A DNA stretch of 14,680 nucleotides from an uncultured Candidatus Melainabacteria bacterium. Lineage in GTDB: Bacteria > Cyanobacteriota > Vampirovibrionia > Gastranaerophilales > Gastranaerophilaceae. Shown here in pieces: positions 1-6,701 of the stretch; positions within the stretch are counted from its first letter, which is position 1; each line of letters opens with the position of its first letter. Location of the stretch: the NCBI GenBank assembly GCA_934773085.1, contig CAKVMU010000017.1, forward strand, positions 1 through 14,680. Reading direction: 5' to 3'. The translations under genes and the position numbers were made by a program. A model generated the notes under the pieces. It had not been told where the DNA came from. It worked only from the letters and a program-made list of their open reading frames with translations, and searched no databases.

Positions 1-775
1 GTTTTACGTGAATCACGATGTATAAATCTCCGGCAATACCACCGTTTAAACCAGCATCGCCTTCGTGAGAAAGTCTCATTTTTGAACCGTTGTCTACACC
101 TGCAGGAACTTTGATTTCAATTTTTTTCTCGACTTCTTTGCAACCTTGACCTTGACAATCAGGGCATGGGTCTGAAATTACGCTGCCTTTCCCATGACAA
201 TGCGGACAGGTAACTATTTGAGTGAATTGTCCGAGAACCGTTCTTGTCGTTTGTTGAACGCTTCCTCTGCCTCCGCAAGTTTGGCAGGTTTGAGGTTTTG
301 CTCCGTCTTTAGCACCGGAGCCTTTGCAAGTCGGACATGTTTCAAGGTGATCGATTTTAATTTCTTTGCTCATTCCAAAGACTGCATCTTCAAAATCGAG
401 TTCTATGTCGAGTCGCAAATCATCTCCTCGTTGAGGAGCGTTAGGATCTTGTCTGCGTGAACCGCCACCAAAACCAAAGCCGCCGAAGAAAGAATTAAAG
501 ACCTCATCCAAATCTCCGAAACCTCCGGCGAAAGGTCCTTGTGTGTTGAAACCTGCGTTCTTAAGTCCATCTTCTCCAAAGCGGTCATAAGTTGCACGCT
601 TGTCATCATCCATCAGCGTTTCGTATGCTTTTCCAAGTTCTTTGAATTTTGCTTCAGCTTCCGGAGCCTTGTTTATATCCGGGTGCCACTTACGTGCCAT
701 TTTTCTGAAGGCACTTTTTATCTCATCTTTAGAGGCATTTTTGTCAACACCCAGTATTTCATAATAATCACTCAT
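1..775 (-). CDS. dnaJ: Chaperone protein DnaJ (Hsp40), 3' part beyond the window
   Basis: Co-chaperone that delivers unfolded substrates to DnaK and stimulates its ATPase in the cytoplasm. I translated 258 residues from the ATG at 773-775; the frame is open to the window edge, so about 115 C-terminal residues of the usual ~375 are missing. The J domain is at about residues 1-68 with the HPD motif at 31-33. A Gly/Phe-rich linker follows (about 79-107). All four zinc motifs of type I DnaJ are intact: CPTCKGSG (147-154), CQTCGGRG (164-171), CPHCHGKG (190-197) and CPDCQGQG (204-211). The start of the substrate-binding C-terminal domain follows. The gene begins 30 bases after the grpE stop, so the two are probably cotranscribed; dnaK is not between them. 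An AAAGGA lies about 14 bases before the start, rather far for a ribosome site. Identification is firm. Confidence 0.97.
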   Translation of the reverse strand, partial: MSDYYEILGVDKNASKDEIKSAFRKMARKWHPDINKAPEAEAKFKELGKAYETLMDDDKRATYDRFGEDGLKNAGFNTQGPFAGGFGDLDEVFNSFFGGFGFGGGSRRQDPNAPQRGDDLRLDIELDFEDAVFGMSKEIKIDHLETCPTCKGSGAKDGAKPQTCQTCGGRGSVQQTTRTVLGQFTQIVTCPHCHGKGSVISDPCPDCQGQGCKEVEKKIEIKVPAGVDNGSKMRLSHEGDAGLNGGIAGDLYIVIHVK

Positions 776-805
776 TGCTATTCGTATTTCCTTTAATAAT
801 TATAT

Positions 806-1381
806 TTAATTTTCAGCAGTTGCCACATTAACCAAAGTCGGTCTGAGAACCTTATCTCCAAGTTTGTATCCCTTTTGAAGTTCCGCAATAATTGTATGTT
901 CCGGTTTATCATTTGTAGGAGTTTGCATAACCGCTTCGTGAAGGTTAGGGTCGAATTCTTCTCCTTCAGCTTGGATTTCTTCCAAACCGATTTTTGTAAG
1001 AACATCTTTAAAGTTTTTGTATGCAAGATTGTAGCACTCTTTAACTTTATCGCAATCTTCCACTTTTTCGATAGCTTTAAGCCCTCTGTCAAAGTTGTCC
1101 AAGACCTCGATAAGTTTTTTTACTGTATTTTCTGCACCGTATTTTAACAAATTCTCACGTTCTTGTGCCTGACGTTTTCTGTAGTTGTCAAAATCAGCTG
1201 CAAGCCTAATATAGTGATTGTTTAGTTCATCATATTTTGCTTGAAGAGGATTAACCTCAGGTGTTTCTTCCTCTTCTGCGTTTTCAACTTCTTCGGCTTT
1301 TGTTGATTCGTTAACGACTTCTTCTTTATTTTCAACAGTATTGTTATTCTCTTCTTTTGTTCCTTTGAACGGATTTTCCAT
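806..1381 (-). CDS. grpE: GrpE, nucleotide exchange factor for DnaK
   Basis: Releases ADP from DnaK in the Hsp70 cycle; works as a cytoplasmic dimer. The protein has 191 residues, normal for the family. The first ~45 residues are a highly acidic, probably disordered tail. A long dimerising helix follows with the family pattern around AADFDNYRKR (about 61-70). The C-terminal beta domain carries EFDPNLHEAV and GYKLGDKVLRPTLVNVA, which match the GrpE signature. The ATG at 1379-1381 is preceded by AAGGGGGATTAATC, a strong ribosome site. It is the first gene of a grpE-dnaJ unit with its own promoter (1405-1432). I see no CIRCE inverted repeat (the HrcA operator) before it, so heat control, if any, works another way. 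Identification is firm. Confidence 0.97.
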   Translation of the reverse strand: MENPFKGTKEENNNTVENKEEVVNESTKAEEVENAEEEETPEVNPLQAKYDELNNHYIRLAADFDNYRKRQAQERENLLKYGAENTVKKLIEVLDNFDRGLKAIEKVEDCDKVKECYNLAYKNFKDVLTKIGLEEIQAEGEEFDPNLHEAVMQTPTNDKPEHTIIAELQKGYKLGDKVLRPTLVNVATAEN

Positions 1382-1404
1382 GATTAATCCCCCTTTACTA
1401 AAAT

Positions 1405-1432
1405 ATTATATACGATAATTATAAGCCTTCAA
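1405..1432 (-). promoter_or_regulatory. Predicted sigma-70-type promoter of grpE-dnaJ
   Basis: On the minus strand a -35 TTGAAG (1427-1432, 4/6) and a perfect -10 TATAAT (1405-1410) are separated by 16 bases. Transcription would start near 1398, about 17 bases before the grpE ATG. The promoter lies downstream of the structured repeats at 1487-1761, so these are not in the leader of this transcript. Confidence 0.65.
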
Positions 1433-1486
1433 ATCTGACATGGGGAGAATATTTATTTTTTCTTAAGAATTGAGTAGATAAAACTA

Positions 1487-1555
1487 GTAGTCTGTTCCAA
1501 AGGAAAACTTGGAAGTATACTTTGTTCCAGTAGTTCAGAGATATGTTTTCCGCCC
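1487..1555. repeat. 69-base palindromic-end repeat, copy 1
   Basis: The first of two equal-length units with a 93-base period; the second is at 1580-1648. On the plus strand it begins GTAGTCTGTTC and ends TTTTCCGCCC. Against the other copy, the outer 26 and 22 bases match at 20/26 and 20/22, but the central 21 bases at only 6/21, about chance level. The ends form a 7-bp stem, GGAAAAC with GTTTTCC. This copy also has an inner TGGAA/TTCCA stem. The orientation and role are unknown: a structured RNA or a remnant of a palindromic mobile repeat would both fit. Confidence 0.7.
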
Positions 1556-1579
1556 CTTTTCTACGTGCGTAGCACATTT

Positions 1580-1648
1580 GTAGTCTGTTCAAAAGGAAGA
1601 CCAGTCGTTTCAATGTTAGCTTGTAGTTTTTACACATGTCTTCCGCCC
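1580..1648. repeat. 69-base palindromic-end repeat, copy 2
   Basis: Same length as copy 1 with no gaps needed in the alignment. Its outer stem is GGAAGAC with GTCTTCC: one base pair has changed on both sides relative to copy 1 (A-T to G-C), so pairing is preserved. The 24 bases between the copies hold a small CTAC/GTAG hairpin. A reading frame of 72 codons runs through both copies on the minus strand (1419-1637), but I do not regard it as a gene. Confidence 0.7.
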
Positions 1649-1680
1649 AAAGGTTAACTCCGCCTGTGCAATCAAAGATT

Positions 1681-1761
1681 GCTACGGCGGCATCGTAAAG
1701 TAAAACCTTCAGTTCGTCGCCGTCTTCACGGCACCGAATTCAGGTTTTACTCCGGCGTAGC
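1681..1761. repeat. Long compound hairpin (palindromic element)
   Basis: Nested inverted repeats stack into one long stem. GCTACGGCGG (1681-1690) pairs with CCGGCGTAGC (1752-1761) with one mismatch. AGTAAAACCT (1699-1708) pairs perfectly with AGGTTTTACT (1742-1751), leaving an 8-base bulge at 1691-1698. TTCG (1713-1716) pairs with CGAA (1735-1738). GCCGT (1719-1723) pairs with ACGGC (1728-1732) around a four-base loop. The inner part is richer in G and C than its surroundings. It lies past the terminator of the 1860-3080 gene and before the grpE promoter, so neither neighbour explains it. No known RNA family is recognised. Confidence 0.75.
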
Positions 1762-1763
1762 AC

Positions 1764-1796
1764 AAAGAAAAGCTTGAGTCTGGGAAGAACTCAAGC
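1764..1796 (-). terminator. Rho-independent terminator of the 1860-3080 gene
   Basis: On the minus strand an 8-bp stem GCTTGAGT/ACTCAAGC with a 9-base loop (stem at 1772-1779 and 1789-1796) is followed by TTTTCTTT. It begins about 64 bases after the stop codon of the coiled-coil gene. The T tract is slightly interrupted, so it may not be fully efficient. Confidence 0.6.
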
Positions 1797-1859
1797 GGAA
1801 AAAGGGAAAAGGGATTAATAAATTAAGGTTAAAAAAATCTGTATCACAAAGACGGTGTA

Positions 1860-3080
1860 TTAAGAGAAGATACCAAATGTTCTTTCGATGTTGTCTTCGA
1901 TTACTTTTTTGACAGAATCGTATTCGGTAGTGAGAGCAGATCTTTCAGTTTCAAGTCTGGAGAGAGAAAGATCGTATTGCTTGTCTTTTCTGTCAATATC
2001 TTTAAGTTTTTTGTTGTATTCAGCTTCGGCTTTAACAAGAGCTCTCTTGTCGATTGAAGTAGTGTCAGTGTAATTAAGAGAGCTGTCGGAGCTTGGAGAC
2101 GTTCCGTTGAAAGAGACTTCTCCGGTTTTGCTGTCGGTTTGAACGGTGTAGATAGAGATTACGCCGGATTCAACCATGTTCTTAAGCCATTCAGAGTTGT
2201 TAGCAGCATCCCCGCTAGGTCCGTTAAATTCACTAATCGGTCTGCAATTTCCGCCATTAGCTTTGATTTGGTTAAATATATCAACGTAGTTGTTGAATTT
2301 AGCAGAATAGTATGTTTTGAATTTTTCATCGTCAGTTTGTTCATATGTTTCAGAGAAGATTTCTGCGGCATAGTTTCGGTATAACAGAGTTTTGAATTGA
2401 TACAATATTGCATGGTAATCTTCTAAATCTTTTCCTTTAAGTTGTCCATTCTTAGGATCATCTTCACGTTCATCTTTTATCTCACTGTATATCCATTCTT
2501 CCAAACCATATTCACTAGGATCTTTGTTTTCCTTAATTAAGTTATTCCACGTATCAAGGTTACCATTTGAAGAAAGAATGCTGTTGAACAATTCAACAAG
2601 TTTTTTATCAGCATTAGAATCGCCATTTCTGACTTGATTGAAAAATACGTTAAATTCGTTTTGTTTTAATTCTTTCCAAGCGGAGTCATCTTTTCCACCA
2701 AGCATGTACATAGCGAAATGATATCCGTCTTTAGCGTAGTCTGATTTTTGGAATTCTTGATAGCCCTTGTAAACACCATCTTCAACAAGCAAGCTGTTGT
2801 TGTAAACAAGAGCATAGTTGCTTCCATCAGAAGCTCTGAGTTTGCTGCTAGAAGCTAAGTTATTGAAAGTAGCAGCGACAGTAGATTTTTGTCCGCTATC
2901 ATCCATCGTAGAGATAGTAAGAGTAGTGGCATTCAAGGCATTGTTGTAGTCTTCGTAAGCCTGATCGGATTGCGTAGAGAGTTGGACCTTGGCATTTTGT
3001 AGAGCTTGTGCCTGGTATTCAACATCGTGTATTCTAGCTGTGATTGAAAGCAATCTTGCTTGCGAAGCTGCCATTCCCAT
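1860..3080 (-). CDS. Coiled-coil protein of unknown function, conserved ends, no signal peptide
   Basis: 406 residues. I know no characterised relative, though the first ~50 residues (MGMAASQARLLSITAR and following) resemble, from memory, a family of multi-copy hypothetical proteins in Melainabacteria. Residues about 1-55 form an amphipathic helix, then comes a beta/loop-rich middle with several Asn/Asp-rich stretches. The last ~65 residues (from about 342) are another heptad-like helix, ending ERTFGIFS. There is no signal peptide and no membrane segment. Helical ends around a variable middle is the plan of flagellins and other rod or filament proteins exported without a cleaved signal; whether this protein is exported is inference. 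The ATG at 3080 has AAGGA 9 bases upstream. It is a single-gene unit with a terminator on each side. Its upstream region carries the HLR1-like site described at 3145-3178. Confidence 0.85.
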   Translation of the reverse strand: MGMAASQARLLSITARIHDVEYQAQALQNAKVQLSTQSDQAYEDYNNALNATTLTISTMDDSGQKSTVAATFNNLASSSKLRASDGSNYALVYNNSLLVEDGVYKGYQEFQKSDYAKDGYHFAMYMLGGKDDSAWKELKQNEFNVFFNQVRNGDSNADKKLVELFNSILSSNGNLDTWNNLIKENKDPSEYGLEEWIYSEIKDEREDDPKNGQLKGKDLEDYHAILYQFKTLLYRNYAAEIFSETYEQTDDEKFKTYYSAKFNNYVDIFNQIKANGGNCRPISEFNGPSGDAANNSEWLKNMVESGVISIYTVQTDSKTGEVSFNGTSPSSDSSLNYTDTTSIDKRALVKAEAEYNKKLKDIDRKDKQYDLSLSRLETERSALTTEYDSVKKVIEDNIERTFGIFS

Positions 3081-3144
3081 AATTTTTTGTCCTTAAATTA
3101 GTCCCTTTAGTATGTATTACGGCAATTTTTGGACAAAACTTTAA

Positions 3145-3178
3145 TATTTTGATTCAAATCTTTACATTTCGTTACATG
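3145..3178 (-). promoter_or_regulatory. HLR1-like direct-repeat operator upstream of the coiled-coil gene
   Basis: Read on the plus strand: TTTACATT (3161-3168), TC, GTTACATG (3171-3178). This is 15 of 16 positions of the cyanobacterial HLR1 consensus (G/T)TTACA(T/A)(T/A)-NN-(G/T)TTACA(T/A)(T/A), the site of the OmpR-family regulator RpaB. A weaker third half, GATTCAAA, lies at 3151-3158 in the same 10-base phase. The block 3145-3168 matches 10171-10194, upstream of another coiled-coil gene, at 21 of 24 bases. The 3145 edge is 65 bases before the ATG. A weak promoter (TTGTCC, 16 bases, CATACT) could lie between. Confidence 0.6.
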
Positions 3179-3190
3179 AACAAATAAAAT

Positions 3191-3222
3191 AAAAAAAAAG
3201 GAGGTCGTATGACCTCCTCTTT
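3191..3222 (-). terminator. Rho-independent terminator after nusA
   Basis: On the minus strand an 8-bp stem AGGAGGTC/GACCTCCT with a four-base loop (3199-3206 and 3211-3218) is followed by nine T. It lies just past the nusA stop and closes the rimP-nusA operon. No ylxR or infB follows nusA, unlike the common rimP-nusA-ylxR-infB order. Confidence 0.85.
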
Positions 3223-3238
3223 TAAGTCTTAAATTAGC

Positions 3239-4465
3239 TTATTCTTCAGTTTCTTCAGCTGCTTCTTCTTGAGCTAAATCTTCTTCATCATAAGCTTGTT
3301 GATTCATTTCTTCTTCAATTTCTTCTTGAATTTCTTCAGAATCAACAGGTCTTTCTTCAACTTCTTCTTCATTGTATTCGTAATTAGAAGTTTTTGCAGA
3401 TTCTTCGTTTTCCATTTGAGAAACACTCTTAATATCAATCTTCCAGCCAGTTAGTCTGTGAGCCAATCTAACGTTTTGACCTTCACGACCGATAGCAAGT
3501 GAAAGTTGATCATCCGGAACTACAACAAGTGCATCCTTAGTTTCTTCATCATCTGTCATAATATCAACAGATACAACTCTTGCCGGAGAAATTGCGTTAA
3601 CGATGTATTCAACCGGATCCGGTGACCATCTTACGATATCAATTTTTTCGTTCTTTAATTCACCAACAATAGTTTGGATTCTTGAACCTCTAGGTCCGAT
3701 ACAAGCTCCTACAGAATCAACTTCTGGATCATTAGACCAAACTGCAATTTTGGTTCTGAAACCAGCTTCACGAGCAATTGACTTAATTTCAACGATTCCG
3801 TCTTCAATTTCCGGAACTTCAAGTTCAAATAATTCTCTGACGATTTCTGCGTGTGCGTGAGAAACGATAACTTGAGGCAATCTGTTAGTTTCTTTAACAT
3901 TAAGAACAAATACTCTAATTCTGTTTCCAGGTTTGTAGTATTCACGAGGAATCTGTTCTCTTTGTGGCATTATAGCATCAGTTTTACCAATGTTAACGAT
4001 AACGTTACGGTTTTCAACTCTTTGGATAATACCAGTTGTAAGAGTTCCTTTCTTTTCCATAAATTCGTTAAGAATGTTATTTCTTTCAGCATCTCTGATT
4101 CTTTGTGTAATTACTTGTTTTGCAGATTGAGCAGCGATACGACCAAATTGATCCGGAGTAACTTCGATTTTTACTTCGTCATCAAGTTCAACTTCATCGT
4201 CGATTTCTTTAGCTTCTTCCAATGAAATTTGTGTATCTGGATCTTCAACTTCTTTTACAACAAGTTTTGTGCTGAATACACCGATTTCACCTGTTTGTTC
4301 ATCAAGAATAGCTTCAATATTAGCTGCTTCTTTTACGTGCATATGTTTTTTGTATGCTGCAACCATTGCATCACAAAGAGAAGCAATGAGGACATCTTTT
4401 GATATTCCTCTTTCTCTTTCAAGCTCTTCACAAGCTTCAAATAATGCTGTACCGATTTTTATCAT
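3239..4465 (-). CDS. nusA: Transcription termination/antitermination factor NusA
   Basis: Binds RNA polymerase and the nascent RNA, promoting pausing and hairpin folding at intrinsic terminators and taking part in antitermination. 408 residues. The N-terminal polymerase-binding domain spans about 1-130, starting MIKIGTALFEACEELERERG. The S1 domain (about 133-200) includes GIIQRVENRNVIVNIGKTDAIMP. Two KH domains follow, with GACIGPRGSRI and LSLAIGREGQNVRLAHRLTGWKIDI. The last ~55 residues (from about 352) are a strongly acidic Glu-rich tail in place of the AR repeats of E. coli NusA. The gap after the rimP stop is 18 bases and contains AGGAGA, so it is the second gene of a two-gene operon. An intrinsic terminator in the rimP leader (4984-5023) suggests that NusA could control its own operon. 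Confidence 0.97.
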   Translation of the reverse strand: MIKIGTALFEACEELERERGISKDVLIASLCDAMVAAYKKHMHVKEAANIEAILDEQTGEIGVFSTKLVVKEVEDPDTQISLEEAKEIDDEVELDDEVKIEVTPDQFGRIAAQSAKQVITQRIRDAERNNILNEFMEKKGTLTTGIIQRVENRNVIVNIGKTDAIMPQREQIPREYYKPGNRIRVFVLNVKETNRLPQVIVSHAHAEIVRELFELEVPEIEDGIVEIKSIAREAGFRTKIAVWSNDPEVDSVGACIGPRGSRIQTIVGELKNEKIDIVRWSPDPVEYIVNAISPARVVSVDIMTDDEETKDALVVVPDDQLSLAIGREGQNVRLAHRLTGWKIDIKSVSQMENEESAKTSNYEYNEEEVEERPVDSEEIQEEIEEEMNQQAYDEEDLAQEEAAEETEE

Positions 4466-4483
4466 TTGTACTCTCCTATGTTA

Positions 4484-4966
4484 TTAATCTATATACAATT
4501 TTGCTGACTGAATATTTGATTTTGGAATCTGTAGTTCTTGACCGTCATCAAATCTAAAGAATTTTAGACCTTCATTATCGTCCCAGTCAAGAATCTCACC
4601 TTTAAAAATTTTTTCTGTTTCACCTTCCAACGGGGTTTTGAGTTTAACGCTGATTCTCCTGCCTTTGAATATCATGAACTCTTTATCTGACTTGAATTTT
4701 CGTTCCAAGCCTGGAGAAGAAACTTCTAAGAAATATTTTACTGGAATAAGTTCATCTAAAAAGTCGTTAAGACTTCTCGTAACGTTCTCGCAATCATCCA
4801 GTGTAATATCTTTTTCGTAAGAATACAGGTAAATTCTTAAATACCATCTGTGGTTTTCTTTTACAAATTCAATTTCAATAGGAATCAAATTATAACGCAT
4901 TGCTGTATTTTCAATAAGCGGCGTTATTTTTTCTAAAACCTCATATCTGTTAATCTCTTGTTTCAT
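4484..4966 (-). CDS. rimP: Ribosome maturation factor RimP
   Basis: Assists assembly of the 30S subunit. 160 residues, normal for the family. The N-terminal alpha/beta domain holds the conserved LRIYLYSYEKDITLDDCENV stretch (about 53-72) and FLEVSSPGLERKF (about 99-111), whose VSSPGLER core is the family hallmark. The C-terminal SH3-like barrel (about 120-160) ends with IPKSNIQSAKL. The start has AAGGAG four bases upstream. First gene of rimP-nusA. The leader between the predicted promoter (5044-5072) and this start is about 70 bases and contains a complete terminator hairpin. Confidence 0.95.
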   Translation of the reverse strand: MKQEINRYEVLEKITPLIENTAMRYNLIPIEIEFVKENHRWYLRIYLYSYEKDITLDDCENVTRSLNDFLDELIPVKYFLEVSSPGLERKFKSDKEFMIFKGRRISVKLKTPLEGETEKIFKGEILDWDDNEGLKFFRFDDGQELQIPKSNIQSAKLYID

Positions 4967-4983
4967 TTGACTCCTTAAGTGTT

Positions 4984-5023
4984 TGCTAATAAAAAAAGAA
5001 CGGGGAAATGACCGTTCTTTTTT
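4984..5023 (-). terminator. Terminator hairpin in the rimP-nusA leader, candidate attenuator
   Basis: On the minus strand 12 bp, AAAAAAGAACGG with CCGTTCTTTTTT (5012-5023 and 4992-5003), close an 8-base loop, and a seven-T run reaches 4991. The stem lies about 15 bases after the predicted rimP start point and ends some 25 bases before the ATG. It therefore stands inside the leader, not after a gene. It has A and T runs on both flanks, but no plus-strand gene ends here. Confidence 0.75.
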
Positions 5024-5043
5024 AAGAAACTATTCATAACATG

Positions 5044-5072
5044 AGTATAACAAAAAATAATCATTTTGTAAA
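5044..5072 (-). promoter_or_regulatory. Predicted promoter of rimP-nusA
   Basis: Minus strand: -35 TTTACA (5067-5072, 5/6), 17-base spacer, -10 TATACT (5044-5049, 5/6). The start point would be near 5037. The -35 hexamer overlaps that of the opposing lysS promoter almost base for base. Confidence 0.7.
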
Positions 5073-5094
5073 TGTTTTTATGATAACATAGTAT
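5066..5094 (+). promoter_or_regulatory. Predicted promoter of lysS
   Basis: Plus strand: -35 TTGTAA (5066-5071, 4/6), 17-base spacer, -10 TAGTAT (5089-5094, 4/6). The start point would be near 5101, about 22 bases before the lysS ATG. GAGGG at 5111-5115 is the ribosome site. Confidence 0.55.
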
Positions 5095-5122
5095 TAAAGA
5101 AACTTAGTAAGAGGGAAATAAA

Positions 5123-6658
5123 ATGACAGACAACACAAAAGAACCAATCTCGGCAAGAGATACCATAAGACAAACGAGAATACAAAAATTAGCAGAACTT
5201 GCTGACAAAGGTATTAATCCATATCCTTATTCATTTGATAAGGATGCAGACGCAGCTTTTTTGCAAGACAAATATAAAGATTTGCCTGCTGGTGAAGAAA
5301 CTGAAGACTTTTATTCAGTAGCTGGCCGTGTTATGGCAATTAGAAATACCGGTATGTTTATCGATTTGATGGATACAACAGGAAAAATTCAAATATTTTC
5401 ACATAAAGAAAATATGGATCCTGATATGGTTAAAACTCTTAAATTGGTGGATATTGGTGATATAGTAGGCTTTTATGGCTCAATCAGAAGAACTCCAAGA
5501 GGAGAACTTTCTATTAAAGCAAAAACTTTTAAGATGTTATCAAAATCTTTATTGCCATTGCCGAACAAACAAATCAGTCAAGAAAAATTAGAACAATTAA
5601 AGTCTTACCACACAATGTCTGATACTGAAACAAAATATCGCCAAAGATATGTTGACTTGATTGTTAATGAAAAAACAAGAGATACTCTCAGAAAAAGAAG
5701 TTTGATTATTCAAAAGGTAAGAGAATATTTAAACAGCCAAGGTTTCTTGGAAGTTGAAACTCCAATGTTGCATACACAAGCTTCCGGTGCTAATGCAAGA
5801 CCTTTCATTACACACCACAATGCGCTTGATATGGATTTAACATTGAGAATCGCTCCGGAATTACACTTAAAAAGACTCATGGTTGGCGGTTTGAATGAAA
5901 AAATTTATGAGTTATCAAGATGTTTCAGAAACGAAGGTATTGATACAAGACACAATCCGGAATTTACGATGATTGAATTGTACCAATCTTACGTTGATTA
6001 TAATGAAATGATGGCTCTTCTTGAAAATATGGTTGCTTATGTTGCCCAAGAAGTCCTCGGAACAACAAAAATTAAGTACGGTGAAAATGAAATCGATTTG
6101 ACACCTCCATGGGACAGAAAAACTATGCTTGGTGCTATTAAGGAATACACAGGTGTAGATTTTGGCGAATTCTTTACTGCAAAAGAAGCTTACGAAAAAG
6201 CTAAGTCTATGCATATTGAAGTCGATGAAGCTATGAACTGGGGTCAAGTTGTTGAAGCTGTATTTGAAGCTAAAGTAGAGCCAACACTGGTTCAACCTGT
6301 TCACATCATTGACTATCCTAGAGAAATTTCTCCGTTGGCAAAAGTTCACAGAGATAATGACAGATTGACAGAACGTTTTGAAACAAGAGTTAATGGATGG
6401 GAAATTGCTAATGCATTCTCTGAATTAACAGATCCGATTGACCAACGTCATAGATTCGAAGCTCAAGCTTTGGCTAAGGCAAACGGTGACGAGGAAGCTA
6501 TGGAAATTGATGAAGACTACATCAACGCTTTAGAATATGGTTTAGCACCGACTGGCGGTTTGGGAATGGGTATTGACCGTTTGGTTATGTTGCTTACTGA
6601 TTCGCCTACAATCAGAGACGTTATTGCATTCCCGACATTGAAAAAACAAGAAAATTAA
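5123..6658 (+). CDS. lysS: Lysyl-tRNA synthetase, class II
   Basis: Charges tRNA-Lys with lysine in an ATP-dependent reaction. 511 residues, normal length. The N-terminal OB fold that binds the anticodon spans about 65-150. Motif 1 is around FLEVETPMLHTQASGANARPF. Motif 2 reads RCFRNEGIDTRHNPEFTMIE (near 266). Motif 3 reads GLGMGIDRLVMLLT near the end and supplies the ATP-binding arginine. The ATG is fixed by GAGGG seven bases upstream. It is divergent from rimP and is closed by a hairpin at 6669-6689. Its substrate tRNA-Lys(UUU) is encoded about 4.7 kb downstream. No paralog such as the PoxA type is suggested, since the anticodon-binding domain is present. Confidence 0.97.
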   Translation: MTDNTKEPISARDTIRQTRIQKLAELADKGINPYPYSFDKDADAAFLQDKYKDLPAGEETEDFYSVAGRVMAIRNTGMFIDLMDTTGKIQIFSHKENMDPDMVKTLKLVDIGDIVGFYGSIRRTPRGELSIKAKTFKMLSKSLLPLPNKQISQEKLEQLKSYHTMSDTETKYRQRYVDLIVNEKTRDTLRKRSLIIQKVREYLNSQGFLEVETPMLHTQASGANARPFITHHNALDMDLTLRIAPELHLKRLMVGGLNEKIYELSRCFRNEGIDTRHNPEFTMIELYQSYVDYNEMMALLENMVAYVAQEVLGTTKIKYGENEIDLTPPWDRKTMLGAIKEYTGVDFGEFFTAKEAYEKAKSMHIEVDEAMNWGQVVEAVFEAKVEPTLVQPVHIIDYPREISPLAKVHRDNDRLTERFETRVNGWEIANAFSELTDPIDQRHRFEAQALAKANGDEEAMEIDEDYINALEYGLAPTGGLGMGIDRLVMLLTDSPTIRDVIAFPTLKKQEN

Positions 6659-6668
6659 TAAATTAAGT

Positions 6669-6695
6669 CAGGCGGCTAAAAGCCGCCTGTTTATT
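6669..6695 (+). terminator. Terminator hairpin after lysS
   Basis: An 8-bp G+C-rich stem CAGGCGGC/GCCGCCTG (6669-6676 and 6682-6689) with a five-base loop is followed by TTTATT. The T tract is short and broken, so read-through into thiL is likely. The hairpin ends only 12 bases before the thiL ATG. Confidence 0.65.
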
Positions 6696-6701
6696 AGGAA
6701 A

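Noticed and set aside
1419..1637. 72-codon minus-strand frame with an internal repeat (VFL.NRL twice)
   Set aside because: The internal similarity follows from the two 69-base DNA units having a 93-base period, a multiple of three. The centre of the units is random at both base and residue level, the ribosome site is weak, and palindromic stem constraints explain the conserved parts better.
1487..1761. CRISPR array, retron RNA or known riboswitch
   Set aside because: Only two repeats, with diverged centres, so not CRISPR. No reverse transcriptase is nearby. I could not find the conserved cores of TPP, cobalamin, T-box, SRP, tmRNA or RNase P RNA on either strand.
3851..4225. 124-codon plus-strand frame inside nusA
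   Set aside because: It lies opposite a clearly coding, motif-rich nusA frame, has no ribosome site, and its residue composition (Phe, Ser and Asn rich) is that of an antisense shadow.
5915..6349. 144-codon minus-strand frame inside lysS
   Set aside because: Shadow of lysS motif 2 and the downstream catalytic core; no ribosome site and no recognisable protein features.
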